Origin: an uncultured Flammeovirgaceae bacterium
GTDB lineage: Bacteria; Bacteroidota; Bacteroidia; Cytophagales; Cyclobacteriaceae
Direction of reading: 5' to 3'
Length of the DNA: 64,000 nucleotides
NCBI GenBank assembly: GCA_937883755.1
Contig: CAKZYA010000049.1
Span: forward strand, 27,865 to 91,864
Below the pieces are notes generated by a model. It did no database searches. It saw only the letters and a list, made by a program, of their open reading frames with translations, and had not been told where the DNA came from. Each line of letters starts with the position of its first letter. Within the stretch, counting starts at the first letter, position 1. A program made the position numbers and the translations under genes. This document shows, piece after piece, positions 1-8,474 of this stretch.

Positions 1-1
1 C

Positions 2-622
2 TGGGAGTCTACGCTGCTATATGCCCAGGTAGAAAAAGCCCACAAAGAAGAACCCGTAGGTTACGAGGCCAAGCTTCGCAACGCCAAACTCTCGTATTAC
101 AAAGGGGATTTTCAGTTAGCTCAGGATCATTTGGACGTGCTAAAGGAAGCCACTACCCGTGAAATTGCCAACGATGCTATGTCGCTGAGTCTGCTCATCC
201 AGAATAATACTGTTTTAGACACCTCAGGGGCGGCTATGCAAGCTTATGCTGACGTAGAGCTGATGTTATTCCAAAATAAGCAAGAATCCGCTCTACAGAA
301 GCTAGATAGCATGTTAGCGGACTACAAAGGTCATCCGCTAGAAGATGAGGTATACTGGCTTATGGCTAAAGTGCAGATGCAACTTGGGAACTTTGAACAG
401 TCACTGGACAAGCTGGACAAGATAAACCAGTCGTATAACTACGATATTCTAGGCGATGATGCCTTGTTTATGACCGGACGGATTTACGAAGAACAATTGA
501 AAGACACTGAAAAAGCGATGGAATTGTACACCCAGTTTCTGCGAGAATATCCGGGCAGTATTTACGTGGCCGATGTCCGCAAACGCTTCCGTAATCTACG
601 GGGTGACTTTAACATAAATTGA
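2..622 (+). CDS. TPR-repeat protein, C-terminal part (5' end outside window)
   Basis: The reading frame is open from base 2 to the stop, so only the last 206 residues are visible and the start lies to the left of the window. The visible part is almost entirely helical, with paired helices and the alternating small and aromatic residues of tetratricopeptide repeats (for example 'YWLMAKVQMQLGNF' and 'ALFMTGRIYEEQ'), ending in 'QFLREYPGS', a typical TPR terminus. TPR proteins of this kind usually act as scaffolds, often in the periplasm of Bacteroidota, but neither partner nor location can be read here. The TPR assignment is fairly sure; the function is unknown. Confidence 0.7.
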   Translation, partial: WESTLLYAQVEKAHKEEPVGYEAKLRNAKLSYYKGDFQLAQDHLDVLKEATTREIANDAMSLSLLIQNNTVLDTSGAAMQAYADVELMLFQNKQESALQKLDSMLADYKGHPLEDEVYWLMAKVQMQLGNFEQSLDKLDKINQSYNYDILGDDALFMTGRIYEEQLKDTEKAMELYTQFLREYPGSIYVADVRKRFRNLRGDFNIN

Positions 623-679
623 ACGATAGTTTAATTAACTTATCATGAAGTCTTCACTTTTAAAACACACTAAATATTA

Positions 680-708
680 AGCATATTTAACTGAATAGTG
701 CTTTTTTT
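680..708 (+). terminator. Probable rho-independent terminator of the TPR gene
   Basis: An AT-rich hairpin (AGCATATT pairing with AATAGTGCT through one bulge, 6-nt loop) is followed directly by a run of T residues, 58 bases after the TPR stop codon. The stem is weak, so the call rests on the T-run and the position. Confidence 0.5.
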
Positions 709-745
709 GATATGCTATTATAATCAACCATAGATAGTATTGATA

Positions 746-797
746 ATATGAACACATGTTCATATTTCGTAGGTACGTGATTAATCACGTACCTACG
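746..797. repeat. Two adjacent perfect inverted repeats between convergent genes
   Basis: Bases 746-765 form a 9-bp arm, 2-nt spacer, 9-bp arm palindrome (ATATGAACA / TGTTCATAT). Two bases later, 768-797 is a perfect 30-bp palindrome with 15-bp arms and no spacer (arm CGTAGGTACGTGATT). They lie between the 3' ends of two convergent genes, so a bidirectional terminator or mRNA-end structure is the simplest reading. A protein-binding site cannot be excluded. Confidence 0.6.
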
Positions 798-826
798 GTC
801 AGTCTACCAAGACAAAAACATAAACT

Positions 827-3232
827 CTACTGACGATTAATGCGGTTCAGTTCTTCTTCTGAAATTGCCTTATTGCCTAGTTGACTGGCTTTCAGTAGAC
901 CGAAAGTCCAATTCAAAGAAAGCTGAATGTAACGGAAATCCCCCTGGGAGCGATACGTCCACTCATTGTTATACACACTAGCTACACCGGTAAATTTGTA
1001 CTGTTTAAAAACATCATTGGCTAAAAAGCGAACTAGCAATTGATTGTTCCAGAACTTCCGGCTGGCTGCCAGAGAAAGAGCCGAGATGGGATTATCGGTA
1101 TAAATACCGTCCACTCGCGGGGAAGTGTACTGGTAAGTAGCTTCTAAAACGATATTGCTAGGCAGACGAACCATTTGATTGGTATACAAATAGAAGCCAT
1201 AAGTCTGATTAGAAACCAACCTTCCTAAATCTTTATATTGATGTTCTTCCCAGCGTCCGGTCAACGAATTATACGAAGACCACCATCCCTTCTCCAACGG
1301 TACCGAGAGAGTGATAGCTGCTAGTTCGGTTTGCTCAATGTTGTCGCGTCTAAAATCAAAAATGGCGGGTTCTTCCGGGTTTTTGATCTCAATAATGGTG
1401 TTGATTTTATCTCGGGTGCGATTGTAGTTGAAGCTGAGATTCCAGCTTTTATACTGAGTATTGAGCGAAAAATTATGGCTGTATTCCGGAACTAGGTCGG
1501 GATTACCCCGGAAAGAAACTAGGGAATCGGCGTAAAATGTGAAAGGGTTTAAATCTTGAAAGGAAGGTCGCTGAATCCGATAGTTGTAGCTCAGTTTCAA
1601 GTTTGCCTGCTCAGCGAGTTGATAAGCTATTGATGCTGAGGGAAATAGGTTATTGTACGTTCGTTCATTTCTTTGCTCTGCATCATTCTGATAAGTAAGT
1701 GTCTGAATAGCAGTTTGTTCTGTCCGCAGACCTAGGTAGTAATTCCATTTCTGAATAGCTACGGAAGACTGTAGATAAACCGAAGATACGCTCTCCTCAT
1801 ATTCATAATCAGTACTAAACTCAGGAAGAGTCGTGAATGACCTATCTTCTTCAATAGCCTGGAAATTAAGCAGACTGTTATTGTTGATTCGCGCACTTTT
1901 AACGCCAATATCCAATTGCCACTGCGGGCTAAGAGATTTATGATAGTCGAGCTGAAAAGTTCTCACCCGAATATCATTGGTATTGAAGGTTCGCCGTTCG
2001 GTCACAGAGTTGCTTTGTGAGTTATATCGCTCCTGAAAAATATTTTCAATACGCTCCAGATCATAGGTCGCGTACTGAGCTGATGCCGAAAGTGAAGAAC
2101 CTAGCGTGTCAAGGTCTAGTGAATAAGAAAGACTAGCAGTATTATTTCTCTGATCAAACGGTCCGGTTATCTGAGTATCCATATTAAAAAATCGGGCTTC
2201 ATTCACATCAAATACATTTCGGTTCAGCCCATCTCGTTCAGAATAGGAAATAGAACCATTGTACTGAATACCGATGTGTTGGCGCGGACTTAATTCGTAA
2301 TTAGTCTTCAAATGGAAAAGATGGTTGGTTCGGTCAATAATCGAGGCGTATCGATTATCTATCTCAACAGCATTGCCCCTGAATTCGTAAGTGCGGGCAT
2401 AATCATTATCTATTCGGTACTCAATGGGACGGTAACTGTAGCCAACTTGGGAAACCCAACCCCGGCTTTTGTAATTAAGGTTAGTTTTTAGTTGCCCTCG
2501 TAAATAATTGGTGGCTCCAATTTCCTGAAGCAGCGTTAATTTGTAGCCCTCCAGGTTCATTCGCTTGGTAACGATATTAATTACGGCATTTCCGGCTGCA
2601 TCGTACTTCGCCGGAGGGTTCTCAATTACTTCCACTGACTTTACATCCGAAGAAGCAATATTTTCCAAAGTTTGGTTAGAAGTCAACAACTGACCATCCA
2701 AATAAATTAAGGCACTGCCCTTCCCTACCACATTAATCTGACCACTACTATTAAATATCACCTTCGGAGCGTTTCGCAGAATATCTAGCGCATTGCCCGA
2801 ATTACCCAGCGACGAATTTTCCAGCTGAAGAACAATGCGGTCGGCCTCCACTTCATAAGTGGGTCGCTGACCTATAACTTCCACAGCTTGCAGTTGATCT
2901 AACGTTAGTACCAGTGAACCTAAGTCAGTAGTTTCCGCAGAAACCGCTACTTCTTTAGTTAAAGGATGATATCCTAAAGCCGTAATTCTTAGCAGATATG
3001 TAGTAGCAGGAACGTCTTCAATCGTAAATAACCCATCTAGTAGTATCGCTCCTTGAACCAGTGATGAATCAGCCGGAGATAAAAGAACTGCGTTTCCAGC
3101 ATCAATGGGCAAATTATCGTCACCAGTTACCCGACCGGTAACCGTGCTTAGGTTCTGGGAAAATGTGGTTAGGCTACTCAGCCATAATACTCCCATAAAG
3201 AATGGCGAGAAGAAGTTTTTAAAGAAATGCAT
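827..3232 (-). CDS. TonB-dependent receptor-like outer-membrane beta-barrel protein
   Basis: An 801-residue outer-membrane protein. The start is set at the Met before 'HFFKNFFSPFFMGVLWLSS', which gives a clean signal peptide; 21 extra upstream codons are open but lack signal character. Domain order is signal (about 1-26), carboxypeptidase-type regulatory beta-sandwich (about 30-115, 'TVTGRVTGDDNLPIDAG'), plug-like region (about 120-230, with 'GSALIYLDGQLL' and 'VEVIENPPAKYDAAG'), then a long beta-barrel rich in alternating aromatic strands. This is the OMP_b-brl_3 type common in Bacteroidota rather than a classical siderophore receptor. There is no SusD partner beside it, so it is probably not a polysaccharide SusC. 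The substrate is unknown. It is transcribed divergently from a MocR-type regulator. Confidence 0.88.
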   Translation of the reverse strand: MHFFKNFFSPFFMGVLWLSSLTTFSQNLSTVTGRVTGDDNLPIDAGNAVLLSPADSSLVQGAILLDGLFTIEDVPATTYLLRITALGYHPLTKEVAVSAETTDLGSLVLTLDQLQAVEVIGQRPTYEVEADRIVLQLENSSLGNSGNALDILRNAPKVIFNSSGQINVVGKGSALIYLDGQLLTSNQTLENIASSDVKSVEVIENPPAKYDAAGNAVINIVTKRMNLEGYKLTLLQEIGATNYLRGQLKTNLNYKSRGWVSQVGYSYRPIEYRIDNDYARTYEFRGNAVEIDNRYASIIDRTNHLFHLKTNYELSPRQHIGIQYNGSISYSERDGLNRNVFDVNEARFFNMDTQITGPFDQRNNTASLSYSLDLDTLGSSLSASAQYATYDLERIENIFQERYNSQSNSVTERRTFNTNDIRVRTFQLDYHKSLSPQWQLDIGVKSARINNNSLLNFQAIEEDRSFTTLPEFSTDYEYEESVSSVYLQSSVAIQKWNYYLGLRTEQTAIQTLTYQNDAEQRNERTYNNLFPSASIAYQLAEQANLKLSYNYRIQRPSFQDLNPFTFYADSLVSFRGNPDLVPEYSHNFSLNTQYKSWNLSFNYNRTRDKINTIIEIKNPEEPAIFDFRRDNIEQTELAAITLSVPLEKGWWSSYNSLTGRWEEHQYKDLGRLVSNQTYGFYLYTNQMVRLPSNIVLEATYQYTSPRVDGIYTDNPISALSLAASRKFWNNQLLVRFLANDVFKQYKFTGVASVYNNEWTYRSQGDFRYIQLSLNWTFGLLKASQLGNKAISEEELNRINRQ

Positions 3233-3274
3233 ACTCTTATTATTGATGTAATAAGGATAAAAGTATAATTTGAC

Positions 3275-3317
3275 TGGTGCATTTAAGTAATCCATTTTTG
3301 ATATACTAACTGCACCA
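3275..3317. promoter_or_regulatory. Inverted repeat in divergent promoter, possible MocR-type operator
   Basis: TGGTGCA at 3275-3281 is mirrored by TGCACCA at 3311-3317, 5 bases before the MocR gene start and 43 bases upstream of the receptor start. MocR/GntR regulators usually bind near their own divergent promoters. The 29-bp separation between half-sites is long, so this is only a candidate operator. Confidence 0.35.
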
Positions 3318-3321
3318 CTTT

Positions 3322-4800
3322 ATGCTGCCTTACAAATCAATAATCCGAATAGACCGCTCATCGGGACAAGCTCTTTATCTTCAGATTAGTAATGAGATTT
3401 TAAAGCGAATTACTGAGGGGGTGATTAGTTCGGGACATAAACTGCCGAGCAGTCGCCAACTATCAGAATTACTTCAGGTAAACCGACGAACGGTGATTGC
3501 CGCGTATGAAGAATTGGAAACTCAGGGTTGGATTGAGACAATTTCGCACCGAGGAAGCTTTGTCAGCGATAAATTACCACTGCTGAGGCAGAAGCATTTT
3601 GCAACTAACGCATCAGAGAAGATCTTGGACAGAAGCAAAAGTAGTTGGCTTCCTAATAAATATAACTTTCTGACCGAACGATCAGATGATCACATTAAGG
3701 TAAAACACGTCATTGATGCCGGATACCCGGATGTACGGCTGGCACCCGCTCGAGAGTTGAGTCGGAACTTAAATGCTCTTTCCCGCAGTAAACGCTACCT
3801 GTCGCTGATGAATTATTCCGATCAATTTGGCGGAGATATTAAACTAAGGGAGGAACTTATTCGGAATCTGGCGGAAACCCGAAGTATTCACGTAGATCTA
3901 AACCAGATTTTTGTGACTCGGGGTAGCTTGATGGCATTTAATTTACTTTTCCAGTTGTTGTTAGAACCGGGAGACTCGGTAGTGGTGGCGCAGATAAGTT
4001 TTAAGGTAGTCAACCAAATTATTGAGGTTCATGGCGGTCAACTAATAAAAGTCGGTATTGACGAGGAAGGAATTGATGTAGATGCCATTGAGGCAGTATG
4101 CCAGAAAAAGAAAATTAGAGCAGTTTTCGTAATGCCCCACCATAATAATCCGACAACGGTGACCCTCTCAGCTAAGCGGCGAATGAAGCTTTTAGCACTA
4201 GCAGAGAAGTACCAATTTGTCATTATTGAAGATGATTACGATTACGACTTTCATTTCAACAGTAGCCCAATTCTTCCGATGTTCAGTGCCGATCGTTTCG
4301 GAAATGTCATTTACGTAGGATCACTCAGCAAAACGATTGCGCCGGGACTACGAATGGGCTATGTGGTTGCTTCCGAAGAAATCATTCAGCAACTCTCAGC
4401 TCTCAGCCGAATTATGGATTGCCACGGTAACCATTCTCTAGAACGAGCGGTAGCAGTACTGTACCAAGATGGCGATATCCGGCGCTACCTGAAAAAATCG
4501 CTGCGCCTGTATCATCAGCGACGCGACCTATTCTGTAAGGCTTTACGAGAACGTTTAGGTGACAAAGTGCAATTTCAAGTGCCCGAAGGCGGACTAGCCG
4601 TTTGGGTACATTTTACTGGTGGGTGTAGCATCAGAGAAATTAGACAGCGAGCCTTGAAACTAGGGTTGCGTTTACCAAAAACCGTATTTCAAGATGAGCA
4701 AGGAAATGATGTAAACGCTATAAGAATGGGCTTTGCCTCTCTCGATAATGAAGAAATGAACGAAGTGATTAAGTTACTAGCGGAAGCAGCAGCAGAGTAA
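3322..4800 (+). CDS. MocR-family (GntR HTH plus aminotransferase fold) transcriptional regulator
   Basis: A 492-residue protein with an N-terminal GntR winged helix (about 10-80, 'LPSSRQLSELLQVNRRTV') joined to a fold-type-I aminotransferase domain (about 120-490). The PLP-binding lysine is K337 in 'SLSKTIAPGLRMGY', and the cofactor aspartate region is 'EDDYDYDFHF'. Members such as PdxR and GabR use PLP or a PLP-amine adduct as effector and control vitamin B6, GABA or amino-acid genes. No pdx gene is nearby, so the target is unknown; the divergent barrel receptor is the natural candidate. Length is normal for the family. Confidence 0.92.
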   Translation: MLPYKSIIRIDRSSGQALYLQISNEILKRITEGVISSGHKLPSSRQLSELLQVNRRTVIAAYEELETQGWIETISHRGSFVSDKLPLLRQKHFATNASEKILDRSKSSWLPNKYNFLTERSDDHIKVKHVIDAGYPDVRLAPARELSRNLNALSRSKRYLSLMNYSDQFGGDIKLREELIRNLAETRSIHVDLNQIFVTRGSLMAFNLLFQLLLEPGDSVVVAQISFKVVNQIIEVHGGQLIKVGIDEEGIDVDAIEAVCQKKKIRAVFVMPHHNNPTTVTLSAKRRMKLLALAEKYQFVIIEDDYDYDFHFNSSPILPMFSADRFGNVIYVGSLSKTIAPGLRMGYVVASEEIIQQLSALSRIMDCHGNHSLERAVAVLYQDGDIRRYLKKSLRLYHQRRDLFCKALRERLGDKVQFQVPEGGLAVWVHFTGGCSIREIRQRALKLGLRLPKTVFQDEQGNDVNAIRMGFASLDNEEMNEVIKLLAEAAAE

Positions 4801-4824
4801 CTTTTAGATAGGCAATAATAAAAG

Positions 4825-4899
4825 TGGGACGTACTGGATTCGAACCAGTGACCTCTGCCCTGTCAAGGCAGCGCTCTAAACCAACTGAGCTAACGACCC
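4825..4899 (-). tRNA. tRNA-Val(GAC)
   Basis: The reverse strand folds as a 75-nt tRNA. D-arm is GCTC/GAGC, anticodon stem CTGCC/GGCAG with loop TTGACAG (anticodon GAC), T-loop TTCGAAT, discriminator A. CCA is not encoded. The acceptor stem GGGTCGT/ACGTCCC has a U-U mismatch at 4-69; the other six pairs are Watson-Crick. Confidence 0.93.
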
Positions 4900-4904
4900 A
4901 AGTA

Positions 4905-4957
4905 AAATATGAAACATGAGATGTGAAATAAGAAAACTTTTCTCACATTTCATATCT
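4905..4957. repeat. Imperfect inverted repeat between tRNA-Val and the S41 protease gene
   Basis: The segment ATATGAAACATGAGA near 4907-4921 is mirrored imperfectly by the complement of TCTCACATTTCATAT near 4941-4955. It sits downstream of the protease stop codon and upstream of the tRNA on the minus strand. It may act as a terminator for the protease gene or be a degenerate intergenic repeat. Confidence 0.4.
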
Positions 4958-4964
4958 TAAAAAG

Positions 4965-6038
4965 CTAGGCTCCGCCATTTACCTGTTCATCAAATACTTG
5001 CCCGATTAGCTTCAGAGCTTCTTCCAGAATAGTGTCACGGCCAGCTTCTCGGTCTTCATCGGTAATGTCTACCCGGACATCGGGGGCTACACCATCTTCA
5101 ATATTTTCTCCGGCTACGGTAGTAGTAACGGTAGATGAAAATCGGTAGGTCCAGCCATTGGGCAATTCGCGATTAATAGGAAGACCTCCCCCGCCGCCAG
5201 TGCTATCGCCCATCACTACTACATTGGGAAAATTTTTCATGATCTGTACAAAGAAGTTGGTGGCACTGTAGCAAGAACGGTTAGCTAATACTACTACTGG
5301 GCCATTGTACTGAAATGCTCCTCCGGGTTCAATATATTTTTTTACCGGATCAGTAAAATCATTATGGCCAGGACCATCTTTATACTGCCAGTTTTGTATG
5401 TGACGACGTTCGTCCGCAAATCGGCTAGCTAAAGTATTTACATTATCGAGGCTGCCACCACCGTTATCGCGTACGTCAATAATTAGCCCTTTAAAAATTA
5501 GCGTATCGTCATCACCCGTAACTCGGCTAGCGTACAGCGTCACCAAATAGTCAGCAATAGATTCGCTGAAATCATCCTCAAAACTCTCGTAGTAAATGTA
5601 GCCAACGGAATCAATAGCACGGTGCAAAAAGGGACCGGTTATATCGTAATCATCAGCGAGATAATTGCGCTCAATTGTGGTAAAATCAAAGTTCTGGGGA
5701 AAGTCTAAGTACCAATCCCAGTTACGCGATAGATCAAAACCAGCTTGCAGATTAACGTGCCCATCGCGAAGGACAAACAGCATATCTGCCAGAACATTGA
5801 ATAGCGAATCGCGGCGCATTCCGTCTTGCACTCGGGGGCGATTAGCCTCGTACACTGCATCCCAGTCAATGCCTTTAAAGTCAAAGAAAGAGTAATTTTC
5901 ATCTACGGTGGTCCACATAGAGTTGAAGACATCTACCGCATTGTCATTGTATTCATCACGAATAAAGGCTTCCTCACACGAGGCGAAAGCCAACAGGCTG
6001 ACCAAGACGATTAGAAATCCGTTAACTAACTTCATCAT
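4965..6038 (-). CDS. S41-family C-terminal processing protease-like lipoprotein
   Basis: A 357-residue lipoprotein. The start is placed at the tandem ATG ('MMKLVNGFLIVLVSLLAFASC'), whose lipobox ends at Cys in 'AFASC'; the ATG codons further upstream lie in the preceding gene's tail. After an N-terminal helical domain comes the tail-specific protease core with 'IIDVRDNGGGSLDNV', and the nucleophile serine region 'NRSCYSATNFF' followed by 'GDSTGGGGGLPI'. S41 enzymes use a Ser-Lys dyad. An obvious PDZ domain is not visible between the two lobes. It follows, after one base, the outer-membrane protein gene on the same strand, so the two are probably co-transcribed and both act in the envelope. 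Confidence 0.85.
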   Translation of the reverse strand: MMKLVNGFLIVLVSLLAFASCEEAFIRDEYNDNAVDVFNSMWTTVDENYSFFDFKGIDWDAVYEANRPRVQDGMRRDSLFNVLADMLFVLRDGHVNLQAGFDLSRNWDWYLDFPQNFDFTTIERNYLADDYDITGPFLHRAIDSVGYIYYESFEDDFSESIADYLVTLYASRVTGDDDTLIFKGLIIDVRDNGGGSLDNVNTLASRFADERRHIQNWQYKDGPGHNDFTDPVKKYIEPGGAFQYNGPVVVLANRSCYSATNFFVQIMKNFPNVVVMGDSTGGGGGLPINRELPNGWTYRFSSTVTTTVAGENIEDGVAPDVRVDITDEDREAGRDTILEEALKLIGQVFDEQVNGGA

Positions 6039-6039
6039 G

Positions 6040-6846
6040 CTAAAAATTAAACATGGTACCAAAAACTATATTGTGCGAAGCGGCTTGCACCAACCGAGGT
6101 TCACTGTAACGCACGTAGTTCCACTCGTAGCTGAGGCGAAGGCGGTTTCGGTTTGATAGAAAATACTCTAGCGACCAGGTATTGCTGTAGCGAAAGAATT
6201 TATTAAAACTGGTAATAGAACCGCTTTCAAAAAACTGAGCTAAGGGCTCGTCCCGCTCATCATCCAGAAAGCCTGGCAGGCGCGTGGTGCCATAAGATGG
6301 TCGTACTGCAAACGTAAGTAGAGGCAGATACGCCGAGTACGAAGCCCGAAATTGCCGATTCCAGAGTTTGAAGGGATATACCAGAGAAGTAGCCGGACTA
6401 AGTGAAATATATAGACTAGTATTGAAGGAGTTGTTACTAAAGTTAGAGAAGTCCCATAGAGTGTATAGCGTATTGATAGATCCACCCACAAACCATTGAA
6501 GACGATTTTGCCAGATATCTCTAATTCGTTTTTTGTAACTATAATTTCCCTCGATGCGGAAAGAATTGACATCGGCAAACTCAAAAGCAAAAGCGGACAT
6601 TTGACCGTAATCAAATCGTAGATCGATATGCTCTAGCGTACTACTATCTTTACGGAAGTGAAAACCTCCCACCACCGAAGCAGCGTGCCCTTGGTAACGA
6701 AGTGATGAAAAACTGCGATCAAAAAACTTGGGTAAAGTGTAGCCGAACCCAATGTTAAATGAACGAAACTTTTCCTGCGCTTGGGTTGGGTTGATTGATA
6801 AGATGAGAAAGGCTATCAGCAGGCAATAAGGTACTAAATTCTTCAC
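6040..6846 (-). CDS. Outer-membrane beta-barrel-like protein of unknown function
   Basis: I start this protein at the GTG at 6846, which gives 'VKNLVPYCLLIAFLILS' and a signal peptide ending near 'TQAQ'. The mature part is rich in alternating aromatic strands and ends in phenylalanine ('IVFGTMFNF'), as outer-membrane barrels do. The frame stays open upstream to an ATG at 7035 that overlaps the lysA stop (ATGA), which would add 63 residues. That extension reads straight through both arms of a palindromic repeat ('KSPLPLFSKGEG' and 'NSPFRKGGWGG'), so it is probably repeat DNA rather than original protein, though it may be translated. The family is not recognised. Confidence 0.65.
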   Translation of the reverse strand: MKNLVPYCLLIAFLILSINPTQAQEKFRSFNIGFGYTLPKFFDRSFSSLRYQGHAASVVGGFHFRKDSSTLEHIDLRFDYGQMSAFAFEFADVNSFRIEGNYSYKKRIRDIWQNRLQWFVGGSINTLYTLWDFSNFSNNSFNTSLYISLSPATSLVYPFKLWNRQFRASYSAYLPLLTFAVRPSYGTTRLPGFLDDERDEPLAQFFESGSITSFNKFFRYSNTWSLEYFLSNRNRLRLSYEWNYVRYSEPRLVQAASHNIVFGTMFNF

Positions 6847-6975
6847 CCCCCCCCAGCCCCCTTTTCTAAAGGGGGAGTTTCTCCCATTCTTAAAAATATC
6901 CAATGTCTTTGTTCTGGAAAAAAAATGTTCATCTATGCCCTCCCCCTTAGAAAAAAGGGGCAAGGGGGATTTCTC
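6843..6975. repeat. Paired palindromic repeat element, copy 1
   Basis: A reverse-oriented arm (6843-6882) and a forward arm (about 6939-6975) share a core of the form CTCCCCCTT..AAAAGGGGGC.AGGGGGA. Each arm is itself hairpin-forming, and the two face away from each other with about 56 bases between. The same arrangement recurs at 19470-19633. Both arms are in open frame with the downstream secreted-protein gene. Confidence 0.8.
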
Positions 6976-7031
6976 GCGTCGATCTATTCCTGAGTATTCA
7001 GTGAAAGACTTTATCGATAATGAACGATTGT

Positions 7032-8285
7032 TCATAATGGTAATTCTATTTGATTCTGTAGAATATCATCCATTGTCTCCCGCTGGCGGATTAGTTTGGC
7101 TTCTCCCTGGTGTATAAGTACCTCGGCAGGACGCAAGCGAGAATTATAGTTGGATGCCATACTAAAACCATAAGCTCCCGCATTCTTGATGGCCAAAATA
7201 TCTCCCGGTCGCACTTCAGCAATCATCCGCCCTTCGGCTAAATTATCCGTTTCGCAAATATAGCCAACTACGTGGTAGGGTTGCTGAGCTCCTTCAGGAT
7301 TGCTTACATTCACTATATCGTGGTAAGCATCATACATCATCGGGCGTAACAAATGATTCAGACCAGTATCTACGTGAACAAAGTCAATTCCTGGATTTTC
7401 CTTTACTACCGTAACTTCAGTAAGTAGGTAACCACTATCACTTACAATAAATTTCCCCGGCTCGAACCACATCTCTAGCTCTCTCCCATACTGCTGGCAA
7501 AATTCCTGGAAAGAATCTTCCATCAAACGAGCTAGTTGAGGAATATCAGTTGCGATATCACCCTCTTTGTATGCTACTTTAAATCCACTACCAAAATCGA
7601 TAAACTGTAAATCAGGGAAATGCTGGGCGGCAGCATAAAGGCGTTGAGCACCTTGGGCAAATACTTTAGGATCTTTAATATCGGAACCCGTATGAATGTG
7701 CAAACCATTAATAGTGATTCCGTACTGCTTAACAACATCTACCACTAAGTCTAGTTGTGATAACGCAATACCAAACTTAGATTCGTTGTGCCCCACTGAA
7801 ATTTTTGCGTGCCCGCCCGCCCGAATATCTGGATTTAGACGAAGACAGCAGGGAACTGTATTTCCATAACGTTCACCGATATAGCGCAGTAGTGGTAAAC
7901 TATCTACGTTCATTTGAAAACCCAGCTCAATGGCCTCATCAATTTCAGCAAAAGGAACTCCGCTGGGAGTGTACATGATTTGTTTAGGAGTAAACCCTGC
8001 TTTCAGAGCAATATGTCCTTCCTGAATAGAAACTACATCCAGATCAATTCCTTGCTGGCGAATCAGCTTGAGTATCGAGATATTGGTGAGGGCTTTAGCA
8101 GCGTACTTAAATTTGGTTTTGGGGTAGGTGAAGGCATTTTTTAGTGCCTCAATCTGGCGAATAATAATATCAGCATCGTATAGATACAACGGAGTGCTAA
8201 ACTGTTGGCAAACCTGCTCTAGATCAACTCCCTGAGGTGAGAGAGTAGTTGGCATGACTTCGGTTACGGAGGTAGAAAAAGACAT
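7032..8285 (-). CDS. lysA: Diaminopimelate decarboxylase
   Basis: A 417-residue fold-type-III PLP enzyme that decarboxylates meso-diaminopimelate to L-lysine, the last step of lysine synthesis, in the cytoplasm. The Schiff-base lysine is K64 in 'KYAAKALTN'. Other motifs are 'HIHTGSDI', the phosphate-binding 'FGSGFKV', 'EPGKFIV' and the C-terminal substrate-binding 'CETDN' and 'GAYGFSMASNYN'. Length is standard. The stop overlaps an upstream ATG of the adjacent barrel gene (ATGA), hinting at former or present coupling. Confidence 0.95.
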   Translation of the reverse strand: MSFSTSVTEVMPTTLSPQGVDLEQVCQQFSTPLYLYDADIIIRQIEALKNAFTYPKTKFKYAAKALTNISILKLIRQQGIDLDVVSIQEGHIALKAGFTPKQIMYTPSGVPFAEIDEAIELGFQMNVDSLPLLRYIGERYGNTVPCCLRLNPDIRAGGHAKISVGHNESKFGIALSQLDLVVDVVKQYGITINGLHIHTGSDIKDPKVFAQGAQRLYAAAQHFPDLQFIDFGSGFKVAYKEGDIATDIPQLARLMEDSFQEFCQQYGRELEMWFEPGKFIVSDSGYLLTEVTVVKENPGIDFVHVDTGLNHLLRPMMYDAYHDIVNVSNPEGAQQPYHVVGYICETDNLAEGRMIAEVRPGDILAIKNAGAYGFSMASNYNSRLRPAEVLIHQGEAKLIRQRETMDDILQNQIELPL

Positions 8286-8438
8286 AAATAAATTATTCAG
8301 AACCGTGAAGATACAATAAGATTTGGGAATAGCGGATGGATTTTAGAAACTTGTCGGCATTTTTACGTAAAGGAAACCGAAATGATTAATGGCTACGGTT
8401 GCCAGCAGATAGCAAACGAAAGCTAGTACAATCTGAAG

Positions 8439-8472
8439 TCATTATTCATTCATCATTACTCATCAATCATTA
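8439..8472. repeat. Intergenic TCATTACTCATCA-type repeat
   Basis: A short run of ATTCATTCATCATTACTCATCA-like units ends two bases before the MutS-like start codon. The segment CATTACTCATCA recurs in the inverted repeat downstream of the carotenoid desaturase gene near 58.98 kb. The rest of the 189-base divergent gap (8286-8438) shows nothing I can name. Confidence 0.5.
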
Positions 8473-8474
8473 CC

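Noticed and set aside
827..3232. SusC/SusD polysaccharide utilisation locus
   Set aside because: No SusD, glycoside hydrolase or hybrid regulator is adjacent, and the barrel lacks a clear SusC signature.
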